64,000 nucleotides of DNA from NCBI GenBank assembly GCA_002391195.1, contig DGRZ01000094.1, forward strand, positions 89,490-153,489, in the 5' to 3' direction. This document shows, in pieces, positions 8,831-17,093 of this stretch. The position numbers were made by a program, and so were the translations under genes. The notes beneath the pieces are model-generated. The model was not told the DNA's origin. It ran no database searches and saw only the letters and a program-made list of their open reading frames with translations. This DNA comes from Fibrobacter sp. UBA4375. GTDB lineage: Bacteria > Fibrobacterota > Fibrobacteria > Fibrobacterales > Fibrobacteraceae. Position 1 is the first letter of the stretch. Each line of letters starts with the position of its first letter.

Positions 8831-9024
8831 CTTTTATCCTTCGGGTAGAACCCAATCAAAAAAAAGAAAACGGCTATCCGCTTTGACGAACGGCCGAATT
8901 GTTGAACGAAAGCCTAAATATATATAAAAAATCGGAGGAAGTTCAGTTTTTTGTGAAAAAAAGGAATTTATAGCAAGGAAAGGCAAGGAGATGCCCGCCT
9001 TCGCGGGCATGACAAGGGCTGGAC
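8831..9024. repeat. argF upstream region with a GCCCGCC palindrome
   Basis: The argF-proximal part holds a TATATATA stretch (about 8920-8930) that could include the argF -10 box. The distal part contains the dispersed palindrome GATGCCCGCCTTCGCGGGCA at 8991-9010, related to the one at 7827-7850. Nothing coding is seen. Confidence 0.5.
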
Positions 9025-10587
9025 CTAAAATTTTACGTGTTCCGGACCCTTGATGGGGTGGCTCGCCTGGTACTTTTCTTCCTTGACCGGGTCCCAAACG
9101 TCGGGGTCGAAACCTTCCATCTGGGTGAGGGTCTTGCCCCTCGTGCACAGCAAAGCCCCAAGAATAACTGCGTTTTCAATGGCCAGCACCAAGGCGGTCT
9201 TGTAGTCGAGGCCAAAACCCAAAGGAGCGCCCTTTAGGTTTTCGGGGCTGACCCACAAGATGTAATGGCAGGTGATAAAGGTCATGAACATGCAGGGCAC
9301 GAGGGCAATCCAGAAGTTCTTCTTTTTGCTCCGCAGGTAAACTACCGCCACGCACAGGCTGCACACCGCCATAAGCTGGTTGCTCCAGCTGAAGTAGTTC
9401 CACAGGATGTTGAAGCCTTCTTTGTCCATGTTGCTCCAGAAGATGATGATAGCACAAATGGCAAACATAGGAACGGTCAAAAGCAGACGATTCTTGGCGG
9501 ATTTCTGGTCGATACCCGTAAGTTCGGAGATGGTGAGGCGGAGGCTTCGGAGGCTGGTGTCACCACTGGTAATGGCAAGTATAATCACGCCCACCACCAC
9601 CAGTACAGAAATGGGGGCGAAGGGGATGACGGTAGAGACCAAGGTGCTGAGGACCTTCACGCCGGAGGCTCCGGTCAAGAGTTCGGGCATTTGGTGGTAG
9701 ATGAACATGCCGCCTGCGGCCCAAATCATGCCGATGAGGCCTTCGATAATCATCATGCCGTAAAAAGTTTGACGTCCAAGCTTTTCGGTCATCTCGGTAC
9801 GGGCCACGATGGGGCTTTGGGTGCTGTGGAAACCGCTGATGATGCCGCAGGCGATGGTCATGAACAGCATGGGAAGTATGGGTTGGCCCGCCGGATGCTG
9901 GTGGAAGTTGGACCCGAAGTCCACAAGGTTGATTTCGTCAAGGATATTCAGGTGGGGCGCGATGCCGACCATGATTCCGAGAGAAGCGAGAATGAGCAAG
10001 CCGCCGAAGAGGGGGTAGATTCGCCCGATAATCTTGTCGATGGGGAAGAACGTGCTAGCGAAATAGTAGGCGAAAATACAGCCCACCGCAATCCAGAACA
10101 GGCTTGGAGACACGGCGGAACCTGCAATGATGGGGGTGTTGATGAGGGCGGCGGGCGTATTGGTGAACACGGCCCCCACAAGAATCAGTGCCACGGAGAT
10201 GAGGGCCATGACCACCTTGGATGGTCCCTTGCCCAGGAACTTGCGGGCTAGGGCGGGGACGTTGTAGCCGTTGTTCCGCATGCTGATCATGCCGCTAAAG
10301 TAATCGTGGACCGCCCCGCCCAACACGTTTCCGATGGGGAGCAGAATGAACACGATGGCGCCGAACTTGATGCCGAGAATCACACCGATGACAGGGCCGA
10401 TGCCTGCGATGTTCAGCAGCTGGATAAGCATGTTTTTCCAGTGGGGAAGCACCATACGGTCCACGCCGTCGGGGTTTGCGAGGGCTGGGGTCTTGCGGTC
10501 GTCGGGGCCGAATACCCGCTCCACGAACTTTCCGTATGTAAAGTAGCCGCCAATCAAGATGGCAATGCCGATAAGGAATGTAATCAT
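9025..10587 (-). CDS. cstA: CstA/BtsT-family carbon-starvation protein (peptide or pyruvate permease)
   Basis: This 520-residue inner-membrane protein has many transmembrane segments. It carries the CstA-family signatures KFVERVFGPDD, PVIGVILGIKFGAIVFILLP, GAVHDYFSGMISMRNNG and FHSTQSPIVART. CstA-type carriers take up peptides or pyruvate during carbon limitation. The short C-terminal cytoplasmic tail ends HPIKGPEHVKF. It is transcribed alone, with a GTCATTCTGAG-type repeat upstream at about 10660-10693. Which substrate is carried cannot be told from sequence alone. Confidence 0.92.
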   Translation of the reverse strand: MITFLIGIAILIGGYFTYGKFVERVFGPDDRKTPALANPDGVDRMVLPHWKNMLIQLLNIAGIGPVIGVILGIKFGAIVFILLPIGNVLGGAVHDYFSGMISMRNNGYNVPALARKFLGKGPSKVVMALISVALILVGAVFTNTPAALINTPIIAGSAVSPSLFWIAVGCIFAYYFASTFFPIDKIIGRIYPLFGGLLILASLGIMVGIAPHLNILDEINLVDFGSNFHQHPAGQPILPMLFMTIACGIISGFHSTQSPIVARTEMTEKLGRQTFYGMMIIEGLIGMIWAAGGMFIYHQMPELLTGASGVKVLSTLVSTVIPFAPISVLVVVGVIILAITSGDTSLRSLRLTISELTGIDQKSAKNRLLLTVPMFAICAIIIFWSNMDKEGFNILWNYFSWSNQLMAVCSLCVAVVYLRSKKKNFWIALVPCMFMTFITCHYILWVSPENLKGAPLGFGLDYKTALVLAIENAVILGALLCTRGKTLTQMEGFDPDVWDPVKEEKYQASHPIKGPEHVKF

Positions 10588-10703
10588 CTTTTGCCTACCT
10601 TTAGAATTCTGTTAAAACGTTACAAGAGTCCGCCCTGGCTCATGATGACATTGATGTGCCTTTGTCATTCTGAGCACAAAGTGCGAGGAATCCAGTACAG
10701 TAT
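10588..10703. repeat. Intergenic repeat GTCATTCTGAG...GAGGAATCC
   Basis: The middle of this gap (about 10662-10693) is TGTCATTCTGAGCACAAAG followed by TGCGAGGAATCCAG. Similar GTCATTCTG starts occur at 20170 and 58301, marking another dispersed repeat family. The cstA upstream region lies to its left. Confidence 0.45.
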
Positions 10704-11885
10704 TTACTCATCGTCAAATTCTTCAAATTCGTCGTCCGCAGCGGTGGTGTCACCTGCGGCATCTTCCTCTTCGGGTTCCTCTTCTACAACTTTCTTTTTC
10801 TTCTTGGACTTCTTCTTTTTTGAGGCCTTCGGAGTTTCCTCAGTATCCTCTTCGTCGTTGGAAACGCTGCCGCCACGCACGTAGCCCTTTTCCTTGGCGA
10901 TTTCGTCGGGAGTTTTGTCCTTGCCGAACTGCTGCTTGAAGTAGAGCACGTTGGTGGTAAAACTGGACTTGCCTGCGTAATCGTAGCCCAGCACCGGATG
11001 GAACGACGAACCGAACTGGAATGCTACCGCAAGGCCGAACTTGAAACCGTCGTTTCCGTCTACGGTAATGTTCGGGTCGATAGACTGCCCGTTCCAGCCT
11101 TCGGCATGGCTCACCAGGTGGCCGCTGGAGGCCATGCTCCCGCTTTGGTAACCCAGGGTCAGCATGACTTCGACAATTTCGATGGGCTTGTATCCGATGA
11201 CCAGGTCAAAGGTGAATGCAGAAATGTCCAGGTCAAGAGTGCCTTCGTAATCTTCGGGCTGGTAGCTGATGCCGCTGGAACTGTAACCCAGCACCAGGCT
11301 CACGTCCAAGCCCTGGGCGGGCTTGGGCAGCATGTACTGGAAAAGGTGGCCAAAGCTGTACTGCAGGCCGATACCGATGAGGTTGAATTTCTGGAGTTCG
11401 CTTACGGCGGGGAGCCACATGCCGCGAAGCACCAGTCTAGCATGGTAGAAACCTCCGGCCAGCTGCAGGTAGGGGTAGGTGAAAACGCCCAAGTTGTGGA
11501 GTGTCTCGTTACCGTAAACGGTGGGGTCGTAGTTCAGAGGATCGCCGTGGTCGCCAAAGATGGTAGGGACACTTGCACCGTTTTCCGAGAAGGAGCGGTC
11601 ATCGCTCCCGATGGGGATAATGGCGAAGGGGAGTCCCGCTTCGAAGGTCATGCTCTGGGGAACCGTAGCGCTCACGTACCAGTTGCTGTTCAGCACGGGG
11701 GCGAGGTTGGTGATGATGGGCTTCACATAGCCCGGACGGTTGAATATCCTAGCATCTCCACCAGGGCGATTTTCAAAAGCGGCGATGGACTCGTAGATGG
11801 AGGCGTAGCCCTTGTCGTCCATGGCGTGCGCCACAGCCGCCAAGCACAGTCCTGCAACCAGAAATAGCTTGAAAGGCGTTTTCAT
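10704..11885 (-). CDS. Outer-membrane beta-barrel protein with a Lys/Glu-rich C-terminal tail
   Basis: Starting at ATG 11885 the protein has a clear signal peptide (MKTPFKLFLVAGLCLAAVAH, cleaved after AHA) and about 393 residues. The middle is a series of alternating aromatic and small residues typical of barrel strands, similar in feel to DUF6588-type outer-membrane proteins. The last 60 residues are unusual: a Lys-rich stretch (KKKKSKKKKK) followed by acidic runs (EEEPEEED, DDEFEEFDDE). A barrel normally ends in an aromatic strand, so the tail probably lies in the periplasm or outside. A TTG eight codons upstream is a weaker start. A TAAATT box sits seven bases before the ATG, so the mRNA may be leaderless. 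Confidence 0.75.
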   Translation of the reverse strand: MKTPFKLFLVAGLCLAAVAHAMDDKGYASIYESIAAFENRPGGDARIFNRPGYVKPIITNLAPVLNSNWYVSATVPQSMTFEAGLPFAIIPIGSDDRSFSENGASVPTIFGDHGDPLNYDPTVYGNETLHNLGVFTYPYLQLAGGFYHARLVLRGMWLPAVSELQKFNLIGIGLQYSFGHLFQYMLPKPAQGLDVSLVLGYSSSGISYQPEDYEGTLDLDISAFTFDLVIGYKPIEIVEVMLTLGYQSGSMASSGHLVSHAEGWNGQSIDPNITVDGNDGFKFGLAVAFQFGSSFHPVLGYDYAGKSSFTTNVLYFKQQFGKDKTPDEIAKEKGYVRGGSVSNDEEDTEETPKASKKKKSKKKKKVVEEEPEEEDAAGDTTAADDEFEEFDDE

Positions 11886-11923
11886 GGGCCCAAATTTAGA
11901 TAAATTCAAGCCCCCCGTTTAGG

Positions 11924-12586
11924 CTAGAACTGGAATTGCAGGGATATGGAGGCCGAAATGAAAGTCTGCCACAGGAACGGGTCCAGTTCCTGGTTTTCGC
12001 TATCGTCGGTATAGACGTTCTTGAACCAGTTCCGGTAAAACTTTACGGCCGGAATGATGGCAATTTCGTTGGTGAAATAATACTGCACGTTTGCCATGAG
12101 GCCGATTCCGGAACCCATGAATTCCGTGTCTCCCAGGTCTTCGCCGTGGAAGGCACTGTTTTCGGTCTTGACGCTGGTGTACGAGAAACCGGCACCCAGG
12201 CCCACCTGGAAATAGTCCGGCCAGAAAAAGTTGTAGTAGAATTCAAAGCCTAACCGCCAGAAACGGGTGCTTTCTTCGGCGGAGAGCTTCACCAGTTCCT
12301 CTTGCTGTTTCCAGTATTGGAACGCCACGGCCAGGGTGAATTCCCTGATGTTTACGCCCAGGAGGAGCTCCGGGTCGCCCATGAGAGCCATGTCGGGCGG
12401 GTAGGTCTTGAACTTGTTCCCGTTGGTGTCCTTGACGCTTACGGGACGTTCATTAAGGTCGCCGATGGTGGCGGTAACGCCCATGCCCGCCCGTACAAAG
12501 TAGGAACGAGGCCAGTAGTTCTCTTCGTAAGCGCTTGCCGCGGTGACGGCGACGGTCAGGAAAAAAAACAGGATGAACTTTTTCAT
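11924..12586 (-). CDS. Small outer-membrane beta-barrel protein
   Basis: The 220-residue protein has a signal peptide (MKKFILFFFLTVAVTAASA) and alternating barrel-like strands (YFQVGLGAGFSYTSVKTE, GIGLMANVQYYFTNEIAIIP). It ends in ISLQFQF, the C-terminal aromatic that outer-membrane insertion machinery recognises. It is directly upstream of the other barrel gene on the same strand (38-bp gap), so the two may be co-expressed. No specific family was recognised. Confidence 0.8.
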   Translation of the reverse strand: MKKFILFFFLTVAVTAASAYEENYWPRSYFVRAGMGVTATIGDLNERPVSVKDTNGNKFKTYPPDMALMGDPELLLGVNIREFTLAVAFQYWKQQEELVKLSAEESTRFWRLGFEFYYNFFWPDYFQVGLGAGFSYTSVKTENSAFHGEDLGDTEFMGSGIGLMANVQYYFTNEIAIIPAVKFYRNWFKNVYTDDSENQELDPFLWQTFISASISLQFQF

Positions 12587-12600
12587 TGTAAATCACATTA

Positions 12601-12664
12601 ATTCGGAATTCGGTTTTCGGAACTCGGAGGTAATTCAGAACTCTGAAATCTGAAATCCGAATTT
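12601..12664. repeat. AATTCGG-family inverted-arm repeat
   Basis: Left arm ATTCGGAATTCGGTTTTCGG and right arm CTGAAATCTGAAATCCGAAT run in opposite sense, so the element is an imperfect inverted repeat built of heptads. It lies between nadA and the small barrel gene and belongs to the same family as 3834, 27194, 30005 and 32523. Confidence 0.8.
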
Positions 12665-12686
12665 GACCGACTGATCCGACCCCTTT

Positions 12687-13703
12687 TTATAATTTGGCGT
12701 AGTAGAACATAGCGTCGATGCACTTCTTGGCGGCGACACGCACGGACTCGTCCAACTGCACATGCTTCGCCTTTTCGGGGTGGCGAAGCGTCTCCAAAAT
12801 GTTTTCCAGGGAATTGCTCTTCATGTACTTGCACATGCTGCAGCTCCCCACGAATTCCTTGTCGGGGAACTCGTATTGCATACGGGCGTTCAGGCCGCAT
12901 TCCGTGAGCAGCAGGAACTTGGTGCCCTCGGGCTGGTTCTTGATGTAGTCCACCATCTGGCCGGTTGAGCCCACGTAGTCGCTCAAGAGGGCCACGCCGG
13001 GGTGGCATTCGGGGTGGCTTACCACCTTCAGGCCCGGGTTTTGTTCCCGGAAAAAGGCGATCAGTTCGGAGTCATAGGTCTCGTGAACGTAGCAGCTGCC
13101 GGAGTAGAGCACGATTTCCTTGTTGACGCCCCGCTTCTTGAGTTCTTCGGTGAGGTTCTTGCCCATGAGGCCGTCGGGCACGAACACGATCTTGTCGTTT
13201 TCCAGGCTGGACACGATTTTCATCACGTTTCCGCTGGTGACGCACACGTCGCAGGCCGCCTTCACGTCGGCGGTGGTATTGATGTAGCAGACGAAGGTGT
13301 GATCCGGATACTTTTTCCGCAGTTCCAGGACTTCGGCTCCGGTAATGGAGTCGGCCAGGCTACAGCCCGTAAGGGGCCCCGGAATCAGCACGTCCTTTTC
13401 GGGGTTCAGTATCTTGGCGGTTTCGCCCATGAACTGCACGGCTGAAAACACGATGTTCTTTGCAGACACCTGGGTGGCGTCCTGGCTCAGCTTGAAACTG
13501 TCACCGCTGAAGTCGGCGACCCCCAGCACAATTTCGGGGGCACAGTAGCTGTGGGCGAGAATCACCGCGTCACGCTCCTTTTTGAGCTGGTTGATTTCGT
13601 TAATCAGTGGGAGCATCTGCTCGCATTTTTCGCGGGTGTAGGTGCAGAGCACCACGCCGGGCTTGATGGTGCTTAGGCGGTTGTAAAGGTCATCGACGTT
13701 CAT
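12687..13703 (-). CDS. nadA: Quinolinate synthase A
   Basis: NadA condenses iminoaspartate with dihydroxyacetone phosphate to quinolinate, using a [4Fe-4S] cluster, in NAD synthesis. Recognisable parts are VILAHSYCAPEIVLGVADFS, GDSFKLSQ, SVQFMGETAKILNP, VFVPDGLMG and GSCSMCKYMK. Cluster-ligand cysteines fall in SYCAPE, VCVTSGN and the C-terminal region. I start at ATG 13703 (MNVDDLYNRL, 338 residues). The longer frame adds a hydrophobic stretch that reads through likely promoter sequence (TATATT). No nadB or nadC is nearby. Confidence 0.95.
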   Translation of the reverse strand: MNVDDLYNRLSTIKPGVVLCTYTREKCEQMLPLINEINQLKKERDAVILAHSYCAPEIVLGVADFSGDSFKLSQDATQVSAKNIVFSAVQFMGETAKILNPEKDVLIPGPLTGCSLADSITGAEVLELRKKYPDHTFVCYINTTADVKAACDVCVTSGNVMKIVSSLENDKIVFVPDGLMGKNLTEELKKRGVNKEIVLYSGSCYVHETYDSELIAFFREQNPGLKVVSHPECHPGVALLSDYVGSTGQMVDYIKNQPEGTKFLLLTECGLNARMQYEFPDKEFVGSCSMCKYMKSNSLENILETLRHPEKAKHVQLDESVRVAAKKCIDAMFYYAKL

Positions 13704-13763
13704 GAGAAGATCCGTGATATAGTTCCCAATATAAAATAGAAAAAGAAACCCCTCCAGAAACGT

Positions 13764-13826
13764 CATCCTCGCGCAGGCGAGGATCTATTTGTTTCTTCTA
13801 GTAGATGTTCGCCTTCGCGAACATGA
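13764..13826. repeat. Pair of dispersed palindromes upstream of nadA
   Basis: GTCATCCTCGCGCAGGCGAG (13764 on) and GATGTTCGCCTTCGCGAACA (13805 on) are two short hairpins of the GTCATcc...ggATC family. The same family occurs in intergenic DNA at 8991, 26020, 53877 and 56525, and inside the ppx/gppA gene. Confidence 0.7.
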
Positions 13827-13906
13827 CGAAAAAGGGCCTGAGGCAAGTATAATGTTTCGTCCTTAAGCCTCAGAGGCGCTTTGCGCCGACCTCACACCTC
13901 ACACCT

Positions 13907-14737
13907 CTAATATCCAGCCCATTCGGCGCTGATGGAGGGGCTTGCCTTGCGGATGGACTTTTCCTCTTCGGAATCGTCGGCGGGCGCGATTTCCCCTTGG
14001 GCGATTTTCGCCTTGATTTCGTCGAAGGTCTTGGGCGGAACATAGTTCGGGGTGTTGTCGCCTAGCACCTTGCAGGGAGCCCCTTCGGACTCCTTCGCCT
14101 TGTCCTTGACGGGGGCGTACTCCCGGGCGGCAGGAACTTCGTAGAACTTGTCTTCTTCGGGGCACCAGGCGGTCAGTTTTTTGCCATAGACACAGCCGGA
14201 ATCCAGCCCGATGAACCCTGGGCGGTTCACGAATCCCATCTTGGCCCAGTGCCCGAACACTACGGTCTTTGGCCAGCTGACCTGCTCGAACCAGGGACGG
14301 TCATTCCAGTTGCGTATGGAGAGAAGCACCTTCGGGCTCATGTCTTCGAGGCGGGTCTTTCCGGGTTCCAGGCCGGCATGGACCAGCAGGGCGTGGGGCG
14401 TATCACGCCAAAGGGGCCAGTCCTTTACCGTGTCCCGAATAAATGTCCATTGCTCCAGGGAGAGCCTTGCAAAGCGGTTCTTCTGTTTTTCGGTCCACTC
14501 CGTCTGGGGTGTTTCCATCATGCGGATCAGGTGTTCTTCGTGGTTTCCGCGAACGGTCAGAATTCCCAAATCCAGCACGGTCTTTAAAGCCCGCATCATG
14601 TCGGGGCCCTTGTTGATGATGTCGCCGGTCTGGTACAGGGTGTCCTTGCCTCGCACGAACCCGAAGGCGTCGATAATCCGTTCCAGTTCGTCGGCACAGC
14701 CGTGGATGTCACCTATATATAATGTACGTTTGGTCAT
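13907..14737 (-). CDS. ApaH/PrpE-like serine/threonine-type metallophosphoesterase
   Basis: This 276-residue protein carries all the PPP-family metal motifs: GDIHG (9-13), GDIINKGP (about 38-45), GNHEEH (about 69), a later conserved His in LLVHAGLEP, and VFGHWAKMG. This arrangement is found in symmetrical diadenosine tetraphosphatases and related bacterial PPP phosphatases. Which substrate is used is not certain. The C-terminal 60 residues are an unrelated charged extension. The start codon is preceded directly by a TAGGGGC-type repeat array, leaving no Shine-Dalgarno sequence. Confidence 0.85.
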   Translation of the reverse strand: MTKRTLYIGDIHGCADELERIIDAFGFVRGKDTLYQTGDIINKGPDMMRALKTVLDLGILTVRGNHEEHLIRMMETPQTEWTEKQKNRFARLSLEQWTFIRDTVKDWPLWRDTPHALLVHAGLEPGKTRLEDMSPKVLLSIRNWNDRPWFEQVSWPKTVVFGHWAKMGFVNRPGFIGLDSGCVYGKKLTAWCPEEDKFYEVPAAREYAPVKDKAKESEGAPCKVLGDNTPNYVPPKTFDEIKAKIAQGEIAPADDSEEEKSIRKASPSISAEWAGY

Positions 14738-14740
14738 GTT

Positions 14741-14919
14741 TAGGGGCTAGGGGATAGGATCTAGGGGCTAGGATCTAGGATTTAGTGATTAGTGGTTAGT
14801 GGTTAGGATCGAAGGTCCGTAGGGCGTAGCCCGTTAGGATAGCTGGTCTCAAGAGTTGTCATCCTCGAGCCTCGTGCCTCGAACCTCACCACTCACCACT
14901 CATAACTCACCACTCAGGT
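14741..14919 (+). repeat. Composite dispersed element: TAGG array, 77-bp core, CTCACC array
   Basis: Three parts are visible. 14741-14807 is a degenerate array of TAGGGGC/TAGGATC/TTAGTG units. 14811-14887 is a 77-bp core. 14888-14915 is an array of CACTCACCACTCATAACTCA units. The core is present in reverse complement at 29515-29591, with 75 of 77 bases identical by my count. The flanking arrays there are also inverted, so the whole composite is a single mobile or amplified unit. It fills the gap between rluB and the phosphatase gene. Confidence 0.85.
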
Positions 14920-15645
14920 CTACAGTCCTACCGCTTGTCTAAGTTTGTTCATTTCGTCGGGTGTGAGTTCCCGGTATTCGCCGGCGGGTAAATCGCCGAG
15001 CCGAATCTTGCAGTAGCTGATGCGCTTCAGGTCGCGAATCTCGTAGCCCAGGGCCCGCATCATCCGGCGGATTTCGCGGTTCTTGCCTTCGATGAGGGTG
15101 AGTTCGGCGTATCCCTTTTCCAGGTAAACGTCGGTGGCGAAGGCAATGTCTTCTTTGGCGTCAGGGTCTTCGGGATCCCGGATGTCCACGCCGTCCACCA
15201 GCTTCTGGGCGGCACTTTCGCTCAGGGGCTTGGTAGTCCACACGTTGTAGGTCCGGGGAATCTCGTAGCTCGGGTGGGTGAGCCGGTGGAGCAGTTCCCC
15301 GTCGTCGGTGAACAGCAACAGCCCGCGGCTCTGCAGGTCCAGACGGCCCACGTATTTCAGCTGCTGGTACCCTGGAGGCAGGTAGTCATAGACGGTCTCG
15401 CGCCCCTGGGGGTCGTCCTTGGTGCACACGCATCCGGGCGGCTTGTGGAAAAGGATGGTGGTGGTCCTGCGGGGGAGTTTCGCGGGCTTGCCGTCCACCA
15501 AGACGGTATCGGCGGTCTCGTCCACCTGGTGGCCCAGGTCGCTGATGGTCTCGCCGTTCACCTGCACGCGGCCTTCTTCGATCAGGGCCTCGGCGGCCCG
15601 ACGGCTGGCAATTCCGCAAAGGGAAATGTACTTGTTAATTCTCAT
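14920..15645 (-). CDS. rluB: RsuA/RluB-family pseudouridine synthase
   Basis: This 241-residue enzyme converts uridine to pseudouridine in ribosomal RNA, probably 23S. An S4 RNA-binding domain is at the N-terminus (RINKYISLCGIASRRAAEAL). The catalytic domain carries YVGRLDLQSRGLLLFTDDG (around residue 98), where Asp in GRLD is the nucleophile. NREIRRMMRALGYEIRDLKR is the family's C-terminal motif. Its start overlaps the end of ppx/gppA by 11 bases, so they are translationally coupled. RluB rather than RluE/F is the likeliest subtype. Confidence 0.92.
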   Translation of the reverse strand: MRINKYISLCGIASRRAAEALIEEGRVQVNGETISDLGHQVDETADTVLVDGKPAKLPRRTTTILFHKPPGCVCTKDDPQGRETVYDYLPPGYQQLKYVGRLDLQSRGLLLFTDDGELLHRLTHPSYEIPRTYNVWTTKPLSESAAQKLVDGVDIRDPEDPDAKEDIAFATDVYLEKGYAELTLIEGKNREIRRMMRALGYEIRDLKRISYCKIRLGDLPAGEYRELTPDEMNKLRQAVGL

Positions 15646-16621
15646 ACAGTAGTCCGAAACGGAGTCCCGCGGTGCTTATTCTAAATGTTTCGACCCGGAG
15701 TTTTTCCAGCAGGGAGCGGAGCCAGAACAGGCCGCAGATGATGACGTCGCTCCGTCCGTTTTCAAGACCCGGGAGCATGGCCCGGAGTTCCTTGGACAGG
15801 TTGGATATGCGGGTGGTGACGGCTTCCAGGTCCGAAAGACTCATTTCCAGGCCTTCGATGGCCTTGTAGTCGAACTGGGAGAGGTTCTTGAACACCATGG
15901 CAAGGGCCGTTCCCGTTCCGCCGATAAGGTAGACCGGCTTCTTGGTCATGCCCTTGAAGGATATTTCCTTGAAGGTTTCCTTCACGAACTTCTTGTATTC
16001 GGGACCAGGGATGGGTCCCATGGCCTTGAACATCTTGAGGGCTCCCACCGGAATGGAAAATCCGGTGGCACCGTTGGAAATTTCCGTCGATCCGCCGCCG
16101 ATATCGATGGTCACGATGCCTTCGCCGTGCCATTCCTTCACGGAGCGGTAGGTGAGAGCCGCCTCTTCTTCGCCGGAGATGATTCTCGGACGCATCCAGA
16201 GGGCTTTCTCCACAGCGTCCAGGACTTCTTCCTGGTTTTCGGCACGGCGCATGGCCTCTGTCATGGCGGCGGCCTTCAGTTCCACGCCCAGGGCGTGGAG
16301 GTCCATGCGGAACTTGGTCATGATTCGGCACAGGTCCTGGATTTTTTCTTCGGAGATGCGGCCGGAGTCGTAAATGTCTTCGCCCAGGCGGCAGATTTCC
16401 ACCTTCTGGAGTTTCGGGACCAGGACTTTGCGGGGTTCGACGCCTTCCGCTTCGGCGGTTGAAGTGTTTTCGTCAGCAGAAACTTGCGCCACGGCGAGCG
16501 GATCCTCGCCTTCGCGAGGATGACGAAGAGCGGTTGAGCTCTCGGCGGGTTCAAAGGCGGCGATGAGCAGAATGCAGCTGTGGCTCCCGATATCGACGGT
16601 GGCGAGCAGTTTATTAGCCAT
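15635..16621 (-). CDS. ppx: Exopolyphosphatase/pppGpp phosphohydrolase (Ppx/GppA) with a repeat insertion
   Basis: The protein has the actin-like ASKHA fold of Ppx/GppA: phosphate-1 loop VDIGSHSCILLI (9-20), phosphate-2 VTIDIGGGSTEIS, and YLIGGTGTALAM. It would hydrolyse polyphosphate or pppGpp. Length is 328 residues from ATG 16621. The alternative upstream start only adds an Arg/Lys stretch that reads the preceding gene in another frame. Residues 24-70 are an insertion between the first two beta strands. It contains the in-frame translation (RHPREGEDPLA, 33-43) of a CCTCGCGAAGGCGAGG palindrome. The gene overlaps its upstream neighbour by eight bases and rluB by 11. Confidence 0.9.
   Translation of the reverse strand: MANKLLATVDIGSHSCILLIAAFEPAESSTALRHPREGEDPLAVAQVSADENTSTAEAEGVEPRKVLVPKLQKVEICRLGEDIYDSGRISEEKIQDLCRIMTKFRMDLHALGVELKAAAMTEAMRRAENQEEVLDAVEKALWMRPRIISGEEEAALTYRSVKEWHGEGIVTIDIGGGSTEISNGATGFSIPVGALKMFKAMGPIPGPEYKKFVKETFKEISFKGMTKKPVYLIGGTGTALAMVFKNLSQFDYKAIEGLEMSLSDLEAVTTRISNLSKELRAMLPGLENGRSDVIICGLFWLRSLLEKLRVETFRISTAGLRFGLLYEN
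16501..16524. repeat. Dispersed palindrome inside ppx/gppA
   Basis: GATCCTCGCCTTCGCGAGGA plus TGAC matches the intergenic palindromes at 26091-26112 and 56525-56549 nearly base for base. It lies within codons for residues 33-42 of ppx/gppA, with no frame disruption. Confidence 0.85.
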
Positions 16622-16985
16622 TGGTCTCCTCCGGGCCTTCCCCTTCATCCCTTTCGTCTTTCGTCTCTTGTCTTTCGTCTCCCTTGAGTCCCGCCTTGAT
16701 CTTCTCGGCGATCTTTGCCGGGTGCAGCAGGAACTCCTTGGCAAAAGCGATGGCTTCTTCCACTACGGATTCGGGATGCTTGCCGCTCCAGCTGGCCACC
16801 AGGTCACCGGATTCCGAGCCCAGGGGTTTCTTTTCGCGGATTTCTTGACCCATCTTCAGGGCGAGTAGCAGGCCCAGCTCGAAGGGGCGGGGGCTTTCCT
16901 TGTCTTTCAGCAGGTTCTCGACGCGGGTGATCCGCTCGTCCAGGGGGATTTTTTCCAGTTCCGACAGGTCTTTTTCTGAAATCAT
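16614..16985 (-). CDS. Small charged protein of unknown function with a repeat-derived tail
   Basis: This 123-residue soluble protein is mostly helical (LSELEKIPLDERITRVENLL). I recognise no family. The last 20 residues (DERQETKDERDEGEG) are the translation of a GACGAGA/GACGAAA-type heptad repeat at 16651-16685, so the original protein probably ended near residue 100. It is the first gene of an operon with ppx/gppA and rluB. Its TAA overlaps the ppx start region by eight bases. Confidence 0.7.
   Translation of the reverse strand: MISEKDLSELEKIPLDERITRVENLLKDKESPRPFELGLLLALKMGQEIREKKPLGSESGDLVASWSGKHPESVVEEAIAFAKEFLLHPAKIAEKIKAGLKGDERQETKDERDEGEGPEETNG
16651..16685. repeat. GACGAGA-family heptad repeat inside a coding region
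   Basis: On the minus strand this reads GACGAAAGACAAGAGACGAA and continues similarly. It is in frame at the 3' end of the 123-residue gene and belongs to the family seen upstream of recO and inside mnmE. Confidence 0.75.
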
Positions 16986-17002
16986 GACTATAAAATAGAA
17001 AA

Positions 17003-17034
17003 TGTCCGCCGATTTTCCGGAGAGGATGGCGGAC
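17003..17034 (-). promoter_or_regulatory. Leader hairpin before the 16985 gene
   Basis: GTCCGCC and GGCGGAC face each other across an 18-base loop in the short leader between the Lys/Ala-repeat gene's terminator and the next start codon. It could regulate translation of the downstream operon or be a second terminator, since ATTTTCTATTTT follows it. Only the inverted repeat is seen directly. Confidence 0.35.
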
Positions 17035-17039
17035 GGAAT

Positions 17040-17071
17040 AAAAAAGAACGGAGTCCCGTAGGGAACTCCGC
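17040..17071 (-). terminator. Intrinsic terminator of the Lys/Ala-repeat gene
   Basis: GCGGAGTTCCC, TAC, GGGACTCCG with one bulged T, followed on the minus strand by TTCTTTTTTATT. It lies 23 bases after the gene's stop codon. Confidence 0.85.
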
Positions 17072-17093
17072 TCTGTAAAGGAGAGAAAAAGAA

